Origin: Pardosa pseudoannulata
Lineage: Eukaryota; Arthropoda; Arachnida; Araneae; Lycosidae
Length of the DNA stretch: 64,000 nt
NCBI GenBank assembly: GCA_032207245.1
Contig: CM063507.1
Location: 88,061,109 to 88,125,108, forward strand
Reading direction: 5' to 3'
Part shown: one piece after another, positions 1 through 11,200 of the stretch
How positions within the stretch are numbered: position 1 is the first letter of the stretch
Layout: every line of letters begins with the position of its first letter
The notes under the pieces: generated by a model
Databases searched by the model: none
What the model saw: only the letters and a program-made list of their open reading frames with translations
What the model was told of the DNA's origin: nothing
Program-made: the position numbers and the translations under genes

Positions 1-358
1 ATAATAATCACATTTTTAAACAACTAAAATGGCAATGTCATTATACATCATTTTTAATACACCCTTTAAATATTTTAAATAGACATAACAAATTAAGATG
101 GGGTGGGACGATTGGTATGCTGGGCACAAGTATCACTAAAGTAATTTCTTATTGACAAAAACATTGTTATGGAAGCGGTCTCCTAAATACAACTTAAGGT
201 ACAGATTAGATGCACCACCCCTAAACTAGTTTTGGAGACTCTTTTCTTATTTGCAGCATTCATTATGGAGTAGGGAGATGATGTAACATTGATTATAACT
301 AATAAAGAGTATTTTGCCCAAACAGAGTGAATTCCTCTTTCTCTTTCACGAACATATA
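1..358. other. Unrecognised carrier-gene intron sequence
   Basis: AT-rich sequence with no exon-like reading frame. It lies downstream of the third visible exon of the minus-strand mitochondrial carrier gene, so it is probably intron. The fourth carrier exon, which should encode the next transmembrane helix and second carrier signature, was looked for between 1 and 2572 and not found. Confidence 0.4.
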
Positions 359-1268
359 CAGTAAAACCTCTCTGAGCGGCCACCCCTCCGTACCGAGAAT
401 ATTTGGCCACTTAGAGGGGTTGGCCACTCAGAAGGGTTTTATTTATTATTATAAAATAATTGCTATAATTCATAATATAAACAAGTCTGACATATATATC
501 TTATTTAAAATGAAATTTAAAACTTATCTAAAGAGAAAATAGTACTTTATTTCAAGCTTCTTTACATTTTTTTAAAAAAAGGCTACAATTTGTTTATGTT
601 TGTTCTGTGTAGTTTTCGTACTCCTTCAAAATCAAATTCTTTTCTTTGATGACTTCGTTGATTTCTGTTTTTCCGTAGTTAAATAATTCAGGTAACTTTC
701 TTGCCGATTTGCCATTCTCGTATTCACTCAGAACTTCATTGTTCTGCTCGAGATTTAGAAAAACGCGTTTCGACATCGTTGCAACTCAGATCACTGACCA
801 ACTAATGACATGAAACTGCTGTGAATGACATTTTTGCTGACAGAGGTGCAATTCTTCCTTAACTTTACCGATTGGGATTCCAAACAAAGGCCCTAGGACA
901 CCTTCAATGCCTGATTGTCCAGTTCCTCCCTCAGTTTCTATGGATGGTGCAATAGGGATTCTTTATCTGAAGGGTGTGGGGAGAATACAAAAGAGATAAC
1001 AGGTTTAATCTTTCTTAGAAAGTGGAGGATGGACCGCGCAAGTTAGTCCTTTGTCTTATATCTGACCGTAAACCTGACCTTGAGTGTTTCCGCTCAAAAT
1101 TAAAGCATGGAATGAGTAGAATTTCCCGAAAAATGAAAGGGGCAATCCCACTCGGTGGCCAGGTGGCAGCTGATACAGATTATTTTACCATTAGGTCTAT
1201 GAGTTGAAAAATCCGTGCCCTGAAAAATTGGCCGTTTAGAAGGGTGGCTGCTTGGAGAAGTTTCACTG
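359..1268 (-). mobile_element. Internally deleted Tigger/pogo-like transposon
   Basis: Flanked by TA dinucleotides (357-358 and 1269-1270), with imperfect inverted ends. The left end reads CAGTAAAACCTCTCTGAGCG; the complement of the right end reads CAGTGAAACTTCTCCAAGCA. On the minus strand at 776-594 a 60-codon frame begins MSKRVFLNLEQNNEVL and continues with SARKLPELFNYGKTEI, the pattern of the N-terminal helix-turn-helix (CENP-B/pogo type) of Tigger transposases. The DDE catalytic part is missing, so the copy is non-autonomous. A second, shorter copy of the left part lies at 60144. The reading frame and the two ends are seen directly; the family name is from recognition of the HTH pattern. 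Confidence 0.75.
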
Positions 1269-1439
1269 TATACATATAGGGAGAAATTAGTAATGTCTGG
1301 CAATTTTAATTACGCAATATAATACATGCAGTTGGCAACTGTACAAAATTTCTGCCCTTTTCCCCTTACAGTGCTAGTTTTAAAGTCAGCTCAAATAGTG
1401 TTTTGTTTAAAAAACTGGTAATGTGAAAAAATTCAACTC

Positions 1440-1715
1440 TCCATTCTGTGAAAAAAACCAAAATTGAAAAAAAATTTAAAAAAAAAAAAAATTGATTTAT
1501 CTGATTTAAATCAGATTTCTTTGATTTTTTTCTGAATACTAATTTTAATTGTTGTTTTTATGTTTTTTGCAATATACATAGAATAATTTGTTATAAGTAG
1601 TAACATCTTATCTATCTAGTGTATTCTACACACTGATTACCTAAAATTAAATCTATAAATTTTAATCTAAATACATTCCATTAGTTTGTAATTGGATAGT
1701 GCAAACTCAATAAGA
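1440..1715 (-). mobile_element. hAT family A fragment
   Basis: About 275 bases closely match 44333-44545 (same orientation) and the complement of 31180-31450. They include the paired GATTTAAATCAGATTT stretches and the ACACACTGATTACCTAAAAT segment. The similarity stops abruptly after CAATAAGA. It is one end of a non-autonomous hAT family present in four places in this window. Confidence 0.65.
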
Positions 1716-1956
1716 GTGATTACATAATGATGCTTAGAAACAGAACGTACAGTTATGTAATGGAACTATACAAGATTAGTTGAGCTAAGCAGAAATTAAT
1801 TTGGTGTTCTTCAAGTCACCAAGGGTTACCACAAGCAAATACACAGTTTGCCAAAGGTTATAATTTTAGAAACAAAATTGCTAGAAATTTATTTTAGAAT
1901 GTAATTATAATTAAGTTGGTTAGCTTGGTTTAAATATCACAAACACACACGCATAT

Positions 1957-2496
1957 AAAGTTGAAACTCTTTTAACGACTTCACGATACAACGACCCCTT
2001 CATTAGAACGACCCTCTTTGTCCCAATTGCTTTACCATAAGAATAATGTTAATTTTGAATCATTACAATAACCCCAAGCATATTATTTCTCGTTAGAGTG
2101 ACTGCCCATTTTAGTCTGCAGCACTCACAAGCGAGTGGGCTATTTCAAAATTATTGTACTGTGATGCAACTTCAAGAAACCTGTACTCCTCTCTTTGTGT
2201 TTGCTTACAGGGGGTGTGGCAAAAAGGGGAGAACTAAAGGCCGGGAGGGGGACTAACGGAATCAGTGATAATGAAAAATTCCCAAATGAACTTGCAACAG
2301 GCATCAATCAAAAACTTTTTTCAAAAATTCAGTAATGGAAATACAAATAAATAGAAGTGTTCTCTAGGTATGTACTGGTGCATCATTTCTTTGCTCAATT
2401 TTTTTTATTGTTTTTTCAATTCGTTACAGCGAGCTTTTGTTACAACAACCATATGATGTTGGAACCACAGGGGGTCGTTATACTAAGATTCTACTG
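1957..2496. mobile_element. Tigger/mariner-like MITE with imperfect TIRs
   Basis: The right end reads GATTCTACTG followed by TA, the usual close of Tigger-type elements. Its complement continues TATAACGACCCC. The left end carries GTTGAAACTC and, after a short insertion, TACAACGACCCC in the matching orientation. TA dinucleotides lie at 1955-1956 and 2497-2498. No transposase frame remains. The left TIR has diverged, so the exact left boundary is uncertain. Confidence 0.5.
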
Positions 2497-2572
2497 TATA
2501 TAGAAAGAGATTAATGAGCATTCAAATCTTCAGCAATATAGAGGATGATTAAAATATCTGAATATCACTCAC

Positions 2573-3911
2573 CTGCTTCCGCAGCTGCTAACATATGACT
2601 TCCAGCACCTAAAGTTTTCTTTGTGCCACTTTCTAACATGTAGCCTTTGATGGCATTGTAGCTGCAACATTCAACAAAACATATCAAGAACAGACAGGAA
2701 ATTATATAACAATTGTAAAAATGCAGTTTTAGAGCATAGTCAAAAAATATAACAAATTACAAATTTCAACAGTTTTTTTAATTTACTTACAAAAGGAAAT
2801 AAAATCCCCATGATGCACCTGCTCCCCAACAATTGGGCGTGACACCTCGATAGAGTCCCCGAATACCTTCTTCCCTTATAATGGTTGCAACAGCATTTCC
2901 AAGTCCATGGTAGTTTGGTCTCGTCAATAACTGACCATCATTCACTTAAAGAGGAGAAAAAAATAAACTAGATTAAAAACACATCTTAAAATAAAATATA
3001 AAATAAACATCATACTCTAAACTTATGAATAAATATATTTAAAAACTGTTACTCATATTTATTGTTCTCAATAAATCTTTATATAAACAAATTAATAATT
3101 TCATCAAATAAATCTAAGAAATGTTTTATACTGAGAAATTTTTTTATAATATAAATACCTTTTAAAAAAAATTAACATTTTCTTCAAAAATACTTTACTC
3201 AACTGCAGGGTTGGCATGATTTAAAAAAAAATATCACTGATTTAAGTCATTTTTTCCACTTCTTTTAAAACCTCTATTCCAAAGAGGGGAGAATTAGGAA
3301 TCCGTCAGCACAAAAATACCAATAAGTGAATAATGTTCTGCAACAGGCTTTCATAAAATGAAAAATGTTCTGCAGGAGATATATTTATTTTATCCTATAT
3401 TTACTCTCCCACAATATTATTCCTATTGTGGTACATTATCATCTTTACCAATATGTATAACTAAAAATACTCAATAAAACAGTGCTACCTGAAATTTATA
3501 AAAATATTTGTATTAAAGCCAATGCATTAACACAGAATTTACTGTCCTATCAATTACTTTTGATGTAAGATATTTTGAGATATCACAACGATGATAAAAA
3601 TGAATTTGGCCCAAACATTAATGAAAGGGAAGTTTATGAGGCTCGCGAGCTATCTATCACACTGGTAGGGTGTAGGGAAGACAAAGAAATGACAACTCTC
3701 CCAAAGGGTTATTGCCTGCAAATTTGGCAAGACACCGGAAATTCCAAGTAAACCTTAGTACTTTCAAATTTGTAGTTTCCTTTAAAAATATTTTGTCATA
3801 AATTTAATTTTTCTCACCGTTCTTATAAAGCTGGGAACTGCCACTTCAACTTGCACCACCCTTTCCGCAATTCTTTCCTACTTACGGAAAACCATCGATA
3901 TATATATCTAT

Positions 3912-3997
<86 letters not shown>

Positions 3998-5442
3998 GAA
4001 AAAAAGTTTTTCCACAAGCCACTATTGCTCTGCAGTGGAGCCAGTTGTTCTGCGACATGTGTCGCACTTTTTGGCACATTCTGCTTTGGAGGGTGCATTG
4101 TTTTCAAAAGTCTTAAACTAAAAAAATAAATAATGTGGCACATTTAGAGATATGCAAAGCTGACTTTTCTGGGATTTAGGAAAAATAATTGCTACCTTAA
4201 AAAAAATTGTTTAAATTTGGTAAGTCTATAGCCTGTTGGGCCTAATGGTAAATCAGGTCCTGAAAAAAGTTCATATTTTTTTTCTTTATTCTTAATATTT
4301 AATATCATATGATTAAATAAAAGCATAAATATATGCTCCTAAACAAAGTAAACATGAGATATAACCATTTTTAATTATTTAGTGTATTTCAAGCTCATTA
4401 TAAAACTTAAATATTAAGGTTACCTTAACCAAACAGGTAAGTTCTTTTACCTGACTCATTAGCTCCTACATACAGTTCTATTAGACACCAAAGTATAATA
4501 ATTTAAGATTTTTAATAGCAGAAAAGTACTTTATGAAGGAATACTTGATTTATAATTTTGGAATTTTAAACTATATTTCAATAACCAAGAACTATTTAAG
4601 CTTTAAAAAAAATCAATGAAGCATAAAAATCAATATTTACTTCTAACTGTTTGAAACAAGTAAGTTCTCAAAATTCCTGCATGTGTATTTAGGATGGCTT
4701 ATTTCTTTTAGGGTATACAGTTTTACTGTTAAGATTCTAAGATACAAAAATTTTAAACATATTTTCTATTTCATATCCAAACCACTTTTTCCCTTAGCTC
4801 CAAGTTGACCCTATATTTGATTATTACGGCTAGTTAAGCACTGGTTATTAGTGTTATTTAATCTGCATATTCAAATCAATTACGTATATAAGTATTAAAA
4901 ATTGAGAAATTATTTACTCAAATATATAGGGTGTACTAAACACTTGCATAATACTGCTTATTCTCATCAATATTAGGTTTGACATCTAAATAACATCTAA
5001 AGACATGCACTCCTTGTTACATAATGGATAGATAAAGCAAGCTCTAAAATAATGTATAAACAAATAATCTCGCATATGAAATTATGAGTGAAATTATAGA
5101 CATTCACATATGAAATTATGTGCTTTACACAATTATAAGATGCTGTCTGAATACGGGAGGGAATTATATATATATACACAAAATTCCATCCCTTATATAT
5201 ATATTTAAGTGAGAATTCTAAAGACAGCATCAGAAGCAATGCTTCCATTCATTTCTATTAATTATATAATTTAAAATGTTTTTAAACTACATACCTGCAA
5301 ATCTTATTTTTAATAAATCAAGAGGATGGAGAACCAATGTGGATGTCACACCACCACTGATACCCGCCAAAAGATGCTCGAATTTAATGTGAGCGAACAC
5401 ATTTCTATTGTTTGATGTGGTTCTCTTCGTCTGCGCAACCAT
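2573..5442 (-). CDS. SLC25A32: Mitochondrial folate/FAD carrier, 5' part (SLC25A32-like)
   Basis: Three exons on the minus strand: 5442-5295 (start ATG), 2944-2791 and 2661-2573, all with GT/AG borders and consistent phase. They encode the first 130 residues. The first carrier signature [14 protein letters not shown] falls at about residues 40-53, matching the Px[DE]xx[KR]x[KR] motif of SLC25 carriers. It is followed by [20 protein letters not shown], then WGFYFLFYNAIKGY and [10 protein letters not shown]. The [19 protein letters not shown] block is characteristic of the SLC25A32 branch, which moves folate or FAD across the inner mitochondrial membrane. The protein normally has six helices in three repeats of about 100 residues; here the first repeat and the start of the second are present and the rest lies before base 1. 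The first intron (2945-5294) is 2.35 kb. I chose the ATG at 5442 because it gives a short hydrophilic leader before the first repeat; upstream sequence in this frame was not shown to be coding. Confidence 0.93.
3206..3335 (+). mobile_element. hAT family A fragment, left end only
   Basis: Begins CAGGGTTGGCATGATTTA, the terminal sequence of the hAT family A copies at 30659 and (complement) 45071. The similarity continues through the TTCCAAAG/GGAGAATT segment and fades near 3335. It sits inside the first carrier intron. Confidence 0.6.
3911..3994. repeat. (CA)n(TA)n microsatellite
   Basis: About 28 bases of CA repeats run directly into about 55 bases of TA repeats. Frames rich in IYIYIY or THTHTH across it are artefacts. 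Confidence 0.95.
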
Positions 5443-6543
5443 GAAGAAATGTATAAACAAATGCTTTAAAATTTTAAGATTTAAATAAACATAAAGAGAA
5501 GCATGGACACTTCATACTTCGAGCGATTGCGTCACCTATTATGAAATGAAGCACTTAACTTTTGGTGCTGAGAAGTTCATGAAAGAAAGGTTAAGTGTTT
5601 TCCATAAGTATAGCAAAATTTATTTTCCGAAAGAAACCTACAGGCTGCAAAAAACAGTTACGTTTTAAATAATATTTCGAACTTTGATACACGACCTTCT
5701 AAAGTCGTAATGTTATGATGATACATTGAACTAAAATCACAGTACTTAACAATTACATAGGACCAGGACCCAATTCAATTTTCCAATATTAAATCCTGAG
5801 TGGTCGATATCTTTTGACGTCATATCCTATGGCAATGTAAAAAGAAAAGTCTGTTCTCAATCATAAAGGGTAGAAAAATGTAGTACACTTTAGTTTTTGC
5901 AGTTTGATGTAAGATATTTGTGAAATATATTGATCTCCGAATTGTCAGTACAACTTACTTTTCTGTTTTCTTCTATTTGCTTAAAAATAAAATTAGAAAA
6001 TGTGAAAATTCCTTATTGATTAGATCCATGATATTGTTATTAAATAACAAGATCTATTTACTAGTAAAGATATGCCGTGTTCCTTAAAGGTGACTGGAGC
6101 ACGTTAAATATGTTCTTGGTCACAATGTCTTCCATGTTCTCTCTCTCAATCAATACCTCTGGGGGTGACAGGCCAAGTCTTCTGCTTGGTCCCTACTTCA
6201 AAATGACGAGGACCCATTTGAGCAAAGTCGTTCTTTCACCTTAACGGTGCTAATTAAAAAGAAAGGCGCACCCCTTCACCTTAAATTGAGCAGCCAGCCG
6301 GCTCTTGTTTTTGGTTTGTCCAAGTGGAATGAGAAACAACAACAGTAAAGATATAAACCGTTATCTAATTGCTTATTATGCTAAAGTGTATCCATCGATG
6401 TATAATTTTTGTAATTAATTTAAGATTGGGTATCTGATTATGTACATAAATGCAGCTATTCACATATGCTTAGATATATCCGATTCCAAAAATGTCATTT
6501 TAATAAAGATTTTAAAAATTGATACCCTAATTCACTTATTAGA
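5443..6543. other. Intergenic DNA upstream of the carrier gene
   Basis: No coding exon is recognised. This segment should hold the promoter and any 5' UTR of the minus-strand carrier gene. Apart from the CRE-type palindrome at 5815-5822, no element is recognisable. Confidence 0.4.
5815..5822. promoter_or_regulatory. CRE-type palindrome TGACGTCA
   Basis: A perfect 8-base CREB/ATF site lies 373 bases upstream of the carrier start codon. A second perfect copy is found upstream of ASTE1 at 8015-8022. Its use as a promoter element is inferred from sequence and position only. Confidence 0.35.
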
Positions 6544-6545
6544 AT

Positions 6546-7200
6546 AGGGCACGAGCACTCAGCTGATCGCTGAGATCGCCGAGCCCTAACGACCATTCTG
6601 GTAGGCACGCTATCTCGTTGCTATGGACGTTTACATGTAAACAGTCTTATTTTAATGTCGTGGTATTTTTTTTCAGTTACAAATTTTGAGAATTATTTTT
6701 TTGTAATTATAATCATCACATATTGAAAAGAAACTGAATAGGAGGAATTCATCGAAAGATTATTTATAACTGTAAACCGAAGGGTTTTTCCGACCGGCAC
6801 GTTAACATGTTTCTTTGCTTATTGATAGTAAGTAAAATAAAAAGATTGTGCTTTTTTTTATGTCGCCATAGCAAATTGCTGGTAATTTGTCAATATCCGT
6901 TTCCCAGTCTTTTATAATATATGGATCTATATTACTTATTACAGATATTTTATCCAAATACCGCTTCTGCGACAGTTGATCTAAATTCTTCAAGTAATCA
7001 TTCATTTTCAGTTATAAACACTAAATAACTCTTCAGCACACAAGTGAACAACGTGCGAACCACAACGTACCACCAGCGTGCGAAGTTCAAGCTGTGAACA
7101 ACGTGTTTTTCAATCAGCGCAGTTAGCTTGACCCCCAGCATTGTTGCTATGGTGGTTGCCAAGTGACGTAGGTACCCGTGACGTCAGGAGCCCGTGCCCT
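6546..7200 (-). mobile_element. AT-flanked, ISL2EU-like transposon remnant with SWIM/YqaJ-like frame
   Basis: The 655-base block starts AGGGCACGAGC and ends GCCCGTGCCCT, so the outer ends are inverted repeats. AT dinucleotides flank it at 6544-6545 and 7201-7202 (TA is an equally possible register). On the minus strand at 7005-6802 a frame begins MNDYLKNLDQLSQKRYLDKI and continues SNIDPYIIKDWE and PAICYGDI. This resembles the start of arthropod SWIM-domain/YqaJ-nuclease proteins as I remember them. ISL2EU elements of the PIF/Harbinger group are known for 2-bp AT duplications and a YqaJ-type second protein, which would fit. No transposase or nuclease core is present. The family assignment is an inference. 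Confidence 0.5.
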
Positions 7201-7202
7201 AT

Positions 7203-8210
7203 AATCTAAAAAATTTTATACATTAGTATAAAACTCTGGTGTTATTAATTTGTCCATTTTATATTTAAAAAAATATTAAATATTCTTAAATCCTTAAATT
7301 CCTTTTATAAAATTCTAAATATGAATATTATAGAGTAAAAAGATACCTTTTTAAGAGATACTATTTACTACTGGACTTTTTCAGTCTACAATATTTTATT
7401 AATTAATAAAATTAACTGGCAAAAAGCACTTTTTTCATTTTATCATGTTTGTTAGTTTCTAAATTTGTTATTTCTGAGCCATGGTATTATATTTTGTGTT
7501 TTTGTTGATGTACTTCTAGTTTATGAAAATATATTGTATGTTTACTTCACAGTTTGCCTATCAGAAATTTAATAGTGTATGATGTGTCTACTCCAAATGC
7601 ACATACCTAATAAATCTCATTTCAGCTGTATTATTTTCACAATTTTATATAATTTGAATGGTAAATGTTTGTTATCTTAAAATGAGTTCTTGATTAATAC
7701 ATAGTTGTTATTAAAATAACATAGTTTTACTGTTACCGAAAGCTTTGAAAAAATTACATATAATATCATAAATTTTGAAAGTACAGGTATTTAGGAAATA
7801 TTTTTAATTTTTGAACAGCTACGAGGAAATGGCTTCTCACGGTATTTTAACCTTAATATATCAATAAATGATTGCACAAGATCTCCTGCCATCTTTGATT
7901 TTATTTTCACTGCTACACTGTATACGCTATGTCACGTACCAAACACTGAGTGGTATGTCACAAAAGTCGACCATCGGTTGAATATCGTATCAAATTTCCC
8001 TTCTTGGTGTCTCGTGACGTCATTAGATGTTAATGTCATGCGTCACTTAAGTCATAGCGTGATAATGTTATCTCCATGAATTTTGAGTAATTGAGATCGT
8101 TCGTCTGCAAGTTCAAATATGCATGTACACTTTGGCACATCAGTGTTGTGTTTTTGTTGATGTTTTGTTATTGTTTGTTTCTTTCCAATTGATAACACAT
8201 AATTATTAAA
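7203..8210. other. Intergenic DNA upstream of ASTE1
   Basis: AT-rich up to about 7900, then more mixed in base composition close to the ASTE1 start, where several TGACGT/CGTCA-like words occur (7989-8050). It probably contains the ASTE1 promoter and 5' UTR. No reading frame is supported. Confidence 0.4.
8015..8022. promoter_or_regulatory. CRE-type palindrome TGACGTCA
   Basis: A perfect CREB/ATF palindrome lies 189 bases before the ASTE1 start codon, with further CGTCA-like words around it (8040-8045 GCGTCA). Position and sequence suggest an ASTE1 promoter element. Function is inferred. Confidence 0.4.
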
Positions 8211-11200
8211 ATGGGTATTAGAGGTCTTAGCACTTTTTTCAATCAGAATCCTGAATTTTTCAAGCCGTACAGATTGCATGACTCTTACGTAATTATTGAT
8301 GGACACAACTTAGTTCATGCTTTATATTTTAACTTCAGAATTAATTTTATGTATGGTGGTGATTATAATAAGTAAGTATCTGGATCGAGTGTCGATATAA
8401 TTATAAATATTATTAGACTAGAAGATATGTCATGTAGATAAAAGCAAGATTTCTTAAACGAAACAAACACCAATCCCATCTCTATTTTCAAAACTATATT
8501 CATTTCAGTTTATCTTGAATTTATTTTTTGTTTATTATTGTGTTTTTCCAGTCTCTTTAAAGCCATCAAACTTAGGCTTAATGGCTTTAATTTGGTTTAA
8601 CAATGCTTTTTATTTTAGATTTATTGTAGTTTCGTATAACATTTTGATTCCTTCACACATCTTCTAAAGTCTAAAAGAAAGATTGTCTTGATATTCCCTG
8701 TTTTGTAGATAAAAGTTCAGATTAATACATTTAATATCCATTAAAGTATGATATAATAAGTTGTTACATGTGGCGTTACAAAACCAAAATCTCATATCCT
8801 TTACTTTAAATATTTTATTTATTTTAATTAGTTATCATAATTTTGTTTTAATTTTGATCTTGTTAGTAAGAACTTCTCAAGTATTGGCTTATGATATGTG
8901 CTAATATAATGTGTAAACATGGTCTTTCAACATATATACTTCAGGGCACATTTTGTAGAATATTACTCAAAAATTAATTGGAATGAAACCAATATAGAAT
9001 TGTAATAATTAGATTTGCAATACTATGATGTGTCAGTTAGTGCTTCATTTTTTACCTTACCAATCGAGTATAAACTCTGTTAATAGAATAAATGTTTTAT
9101 TTTTTTTTGTTAATTATAAGTAGGTTTCCATCAGTAATAAGAAGTAGTGCAATCCTAAATTGTGTCCTGGAGTATGGGGAAATATCGGTAGTCACTATTG
9201 ACAGCTCCAATCCACCGAGTGGATGGGTTAAAGATCGAAGGTTGAGGGTCGAAGGTCATTTCACCTTGGGGATCAGAGTGTTTTGTTTTCAAAGTGTTGA
9301 TTTGAGGTCATGTTGGTCATTCATTATGCCTTTAAAACATCGTCGCAGTTTGACTGCTGATTTGAAGCTGAAAGTAATTTGGAAGGTCGACGAGATGCAG
9401 TAAGAATTGGCGCAAGCAAAAGGAAACATTAAAAATAGGAGAAGAAAGTGATACAATCGTCGTGGAAAAATACAACAGCCTGCATTAGAGGCCTATTTCC
9501 ATAGCTGGGTTCTCGATCAGAGACATGGAGGCCGCTCTTTTTCTTCCGTTAAAATTCGTCTCCGAGGCTATGGCAGAAGAATTGATTTCAAATTATAAAG
9601 GTATAATTAATTTAGTCTATTCCAGATTTTTCGGCACTCTATTGTACTTAGGTTTTTATTCTTAAAATGATTTAATAGTATCATACTAAAATACATATTT
9701 TTGCATGTATAGTCTGCAGATTATCTAATAGTGCAAACTATCTGCTGATTTATGAATTTTTTTAAATAAAAAATCGCACCTGCAGTCTATACGTGCAAAA
9801 TTACGGTATACTGATTGTCAAATTAAGGTCTTTTGCATATAGTATAAAAGAACTTCCAAAATTTTGGTAGATAGACCTCACATAGGATGATTGACCTAAA
9901 TAAAATTTGAAGTTAATCATATTAGCAGCCTGGTATACGCACTGCCACATGACAATTGACAAGTATTCATAAGATCAGATCTCATACAAAGTTTTTAAAA
10001 GACAAATTCTAACTGTTAGCACTAATATTTCCCATTTCTCTCTGCTGTATTGTTCATTCCTCTAAATTATATTCCAAAAGAGGCCATTCAGTTAGAATTG
10101 GTTGTTTAAAAATAGGAGCCCAAAATAAAAATAAAAAAACCTACTGTTTTTGGACACATCAATTTAAAAAAGAAGCATGTAATTATAGTGAAATAACTAA
10201 GTTAAACTGATTATGAATATACCTAGCAAAATGCAGTTTTCTATTCACACCATTACCTAAGTTCACTATGGATCATTTTCTTATAAATAGCTATCTATGA
10301 TACTGTATGGCACAGTACAGCAAGAAAAAAATCCAAACTAAATAAGTTGCATATTAAAGGTACGTGAAAAATATTAAGTTAAAAAATATTTTTAGACTGG
10401 CAATAGTAAAAATGAATTCCTTCAGACATTGATATTAAATTAAAACTCATCCTTCCATAAAATTCATCCCTGACTTCACAGTAGTTGCCCTACACACTCT
10501 GCTTTATGTGGTCTGGAATTATCGTGCAGGATTATTGCACTGTCCACAAGATCCAGATGTTTATGCCATGTTGTACCTGTCACACCAGGAAGTCCCTGTA
10601 GTACTGTGCAATCATTGTTCTGCCATGAGGAACGAAGTGGCAAACAATGATACCCCAGACATCATATGCGATGATGATCATCAATTTGACTGGTGAAGGA
10701 TTCTGACAGCTTCTTGGTGATCCAGCATGTCGCCACTCTGCAGACTGACATTTCAGTTCTGGTTTGTATAGCCTGGCCCAAAATTCATCGATGCCAATTA
10801 TTCGTCACAATAATTGATTGCCAGCATGCAAGGTGGTCGGAGCATATTGCATAGCTCACTCACCTTCGAACTACCATTAGTGCATGCTGTACCCACTGCG
10901 ATGCGATTTTGCATAGGTGCAGCTCATTATGCAATATCCTGTGGATAGTGCATTTTTTTATGTTACTTGCCCTCTCCAATTCCAGTAGCATCCATCGTCT
11001 GTCTTCATCCATGAGCTGCTTGATGACAGCATTTGTCACGTCCGCTGTACACTGACCAGTCTTCCAGAATGTTGCACGTCACTTATTGACACTCCTCCTT
11101 GCTGAAACTTTCCTACTCAATGTGCTGCTGTACAATATGGTAGAACATTATTCCCAAGGGATTCCACTAATTCACTGTGACATTTCATCACATTTTACCT

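Noticed and set aside
3823..4143. Overlapping frames on both strands rich in IYIYIY and VCVCVC
   Set aside because: They are translations of the (CA)n(TA)n microsatellite; the same applies to the frames at 23243-23444 and 54738-54969.
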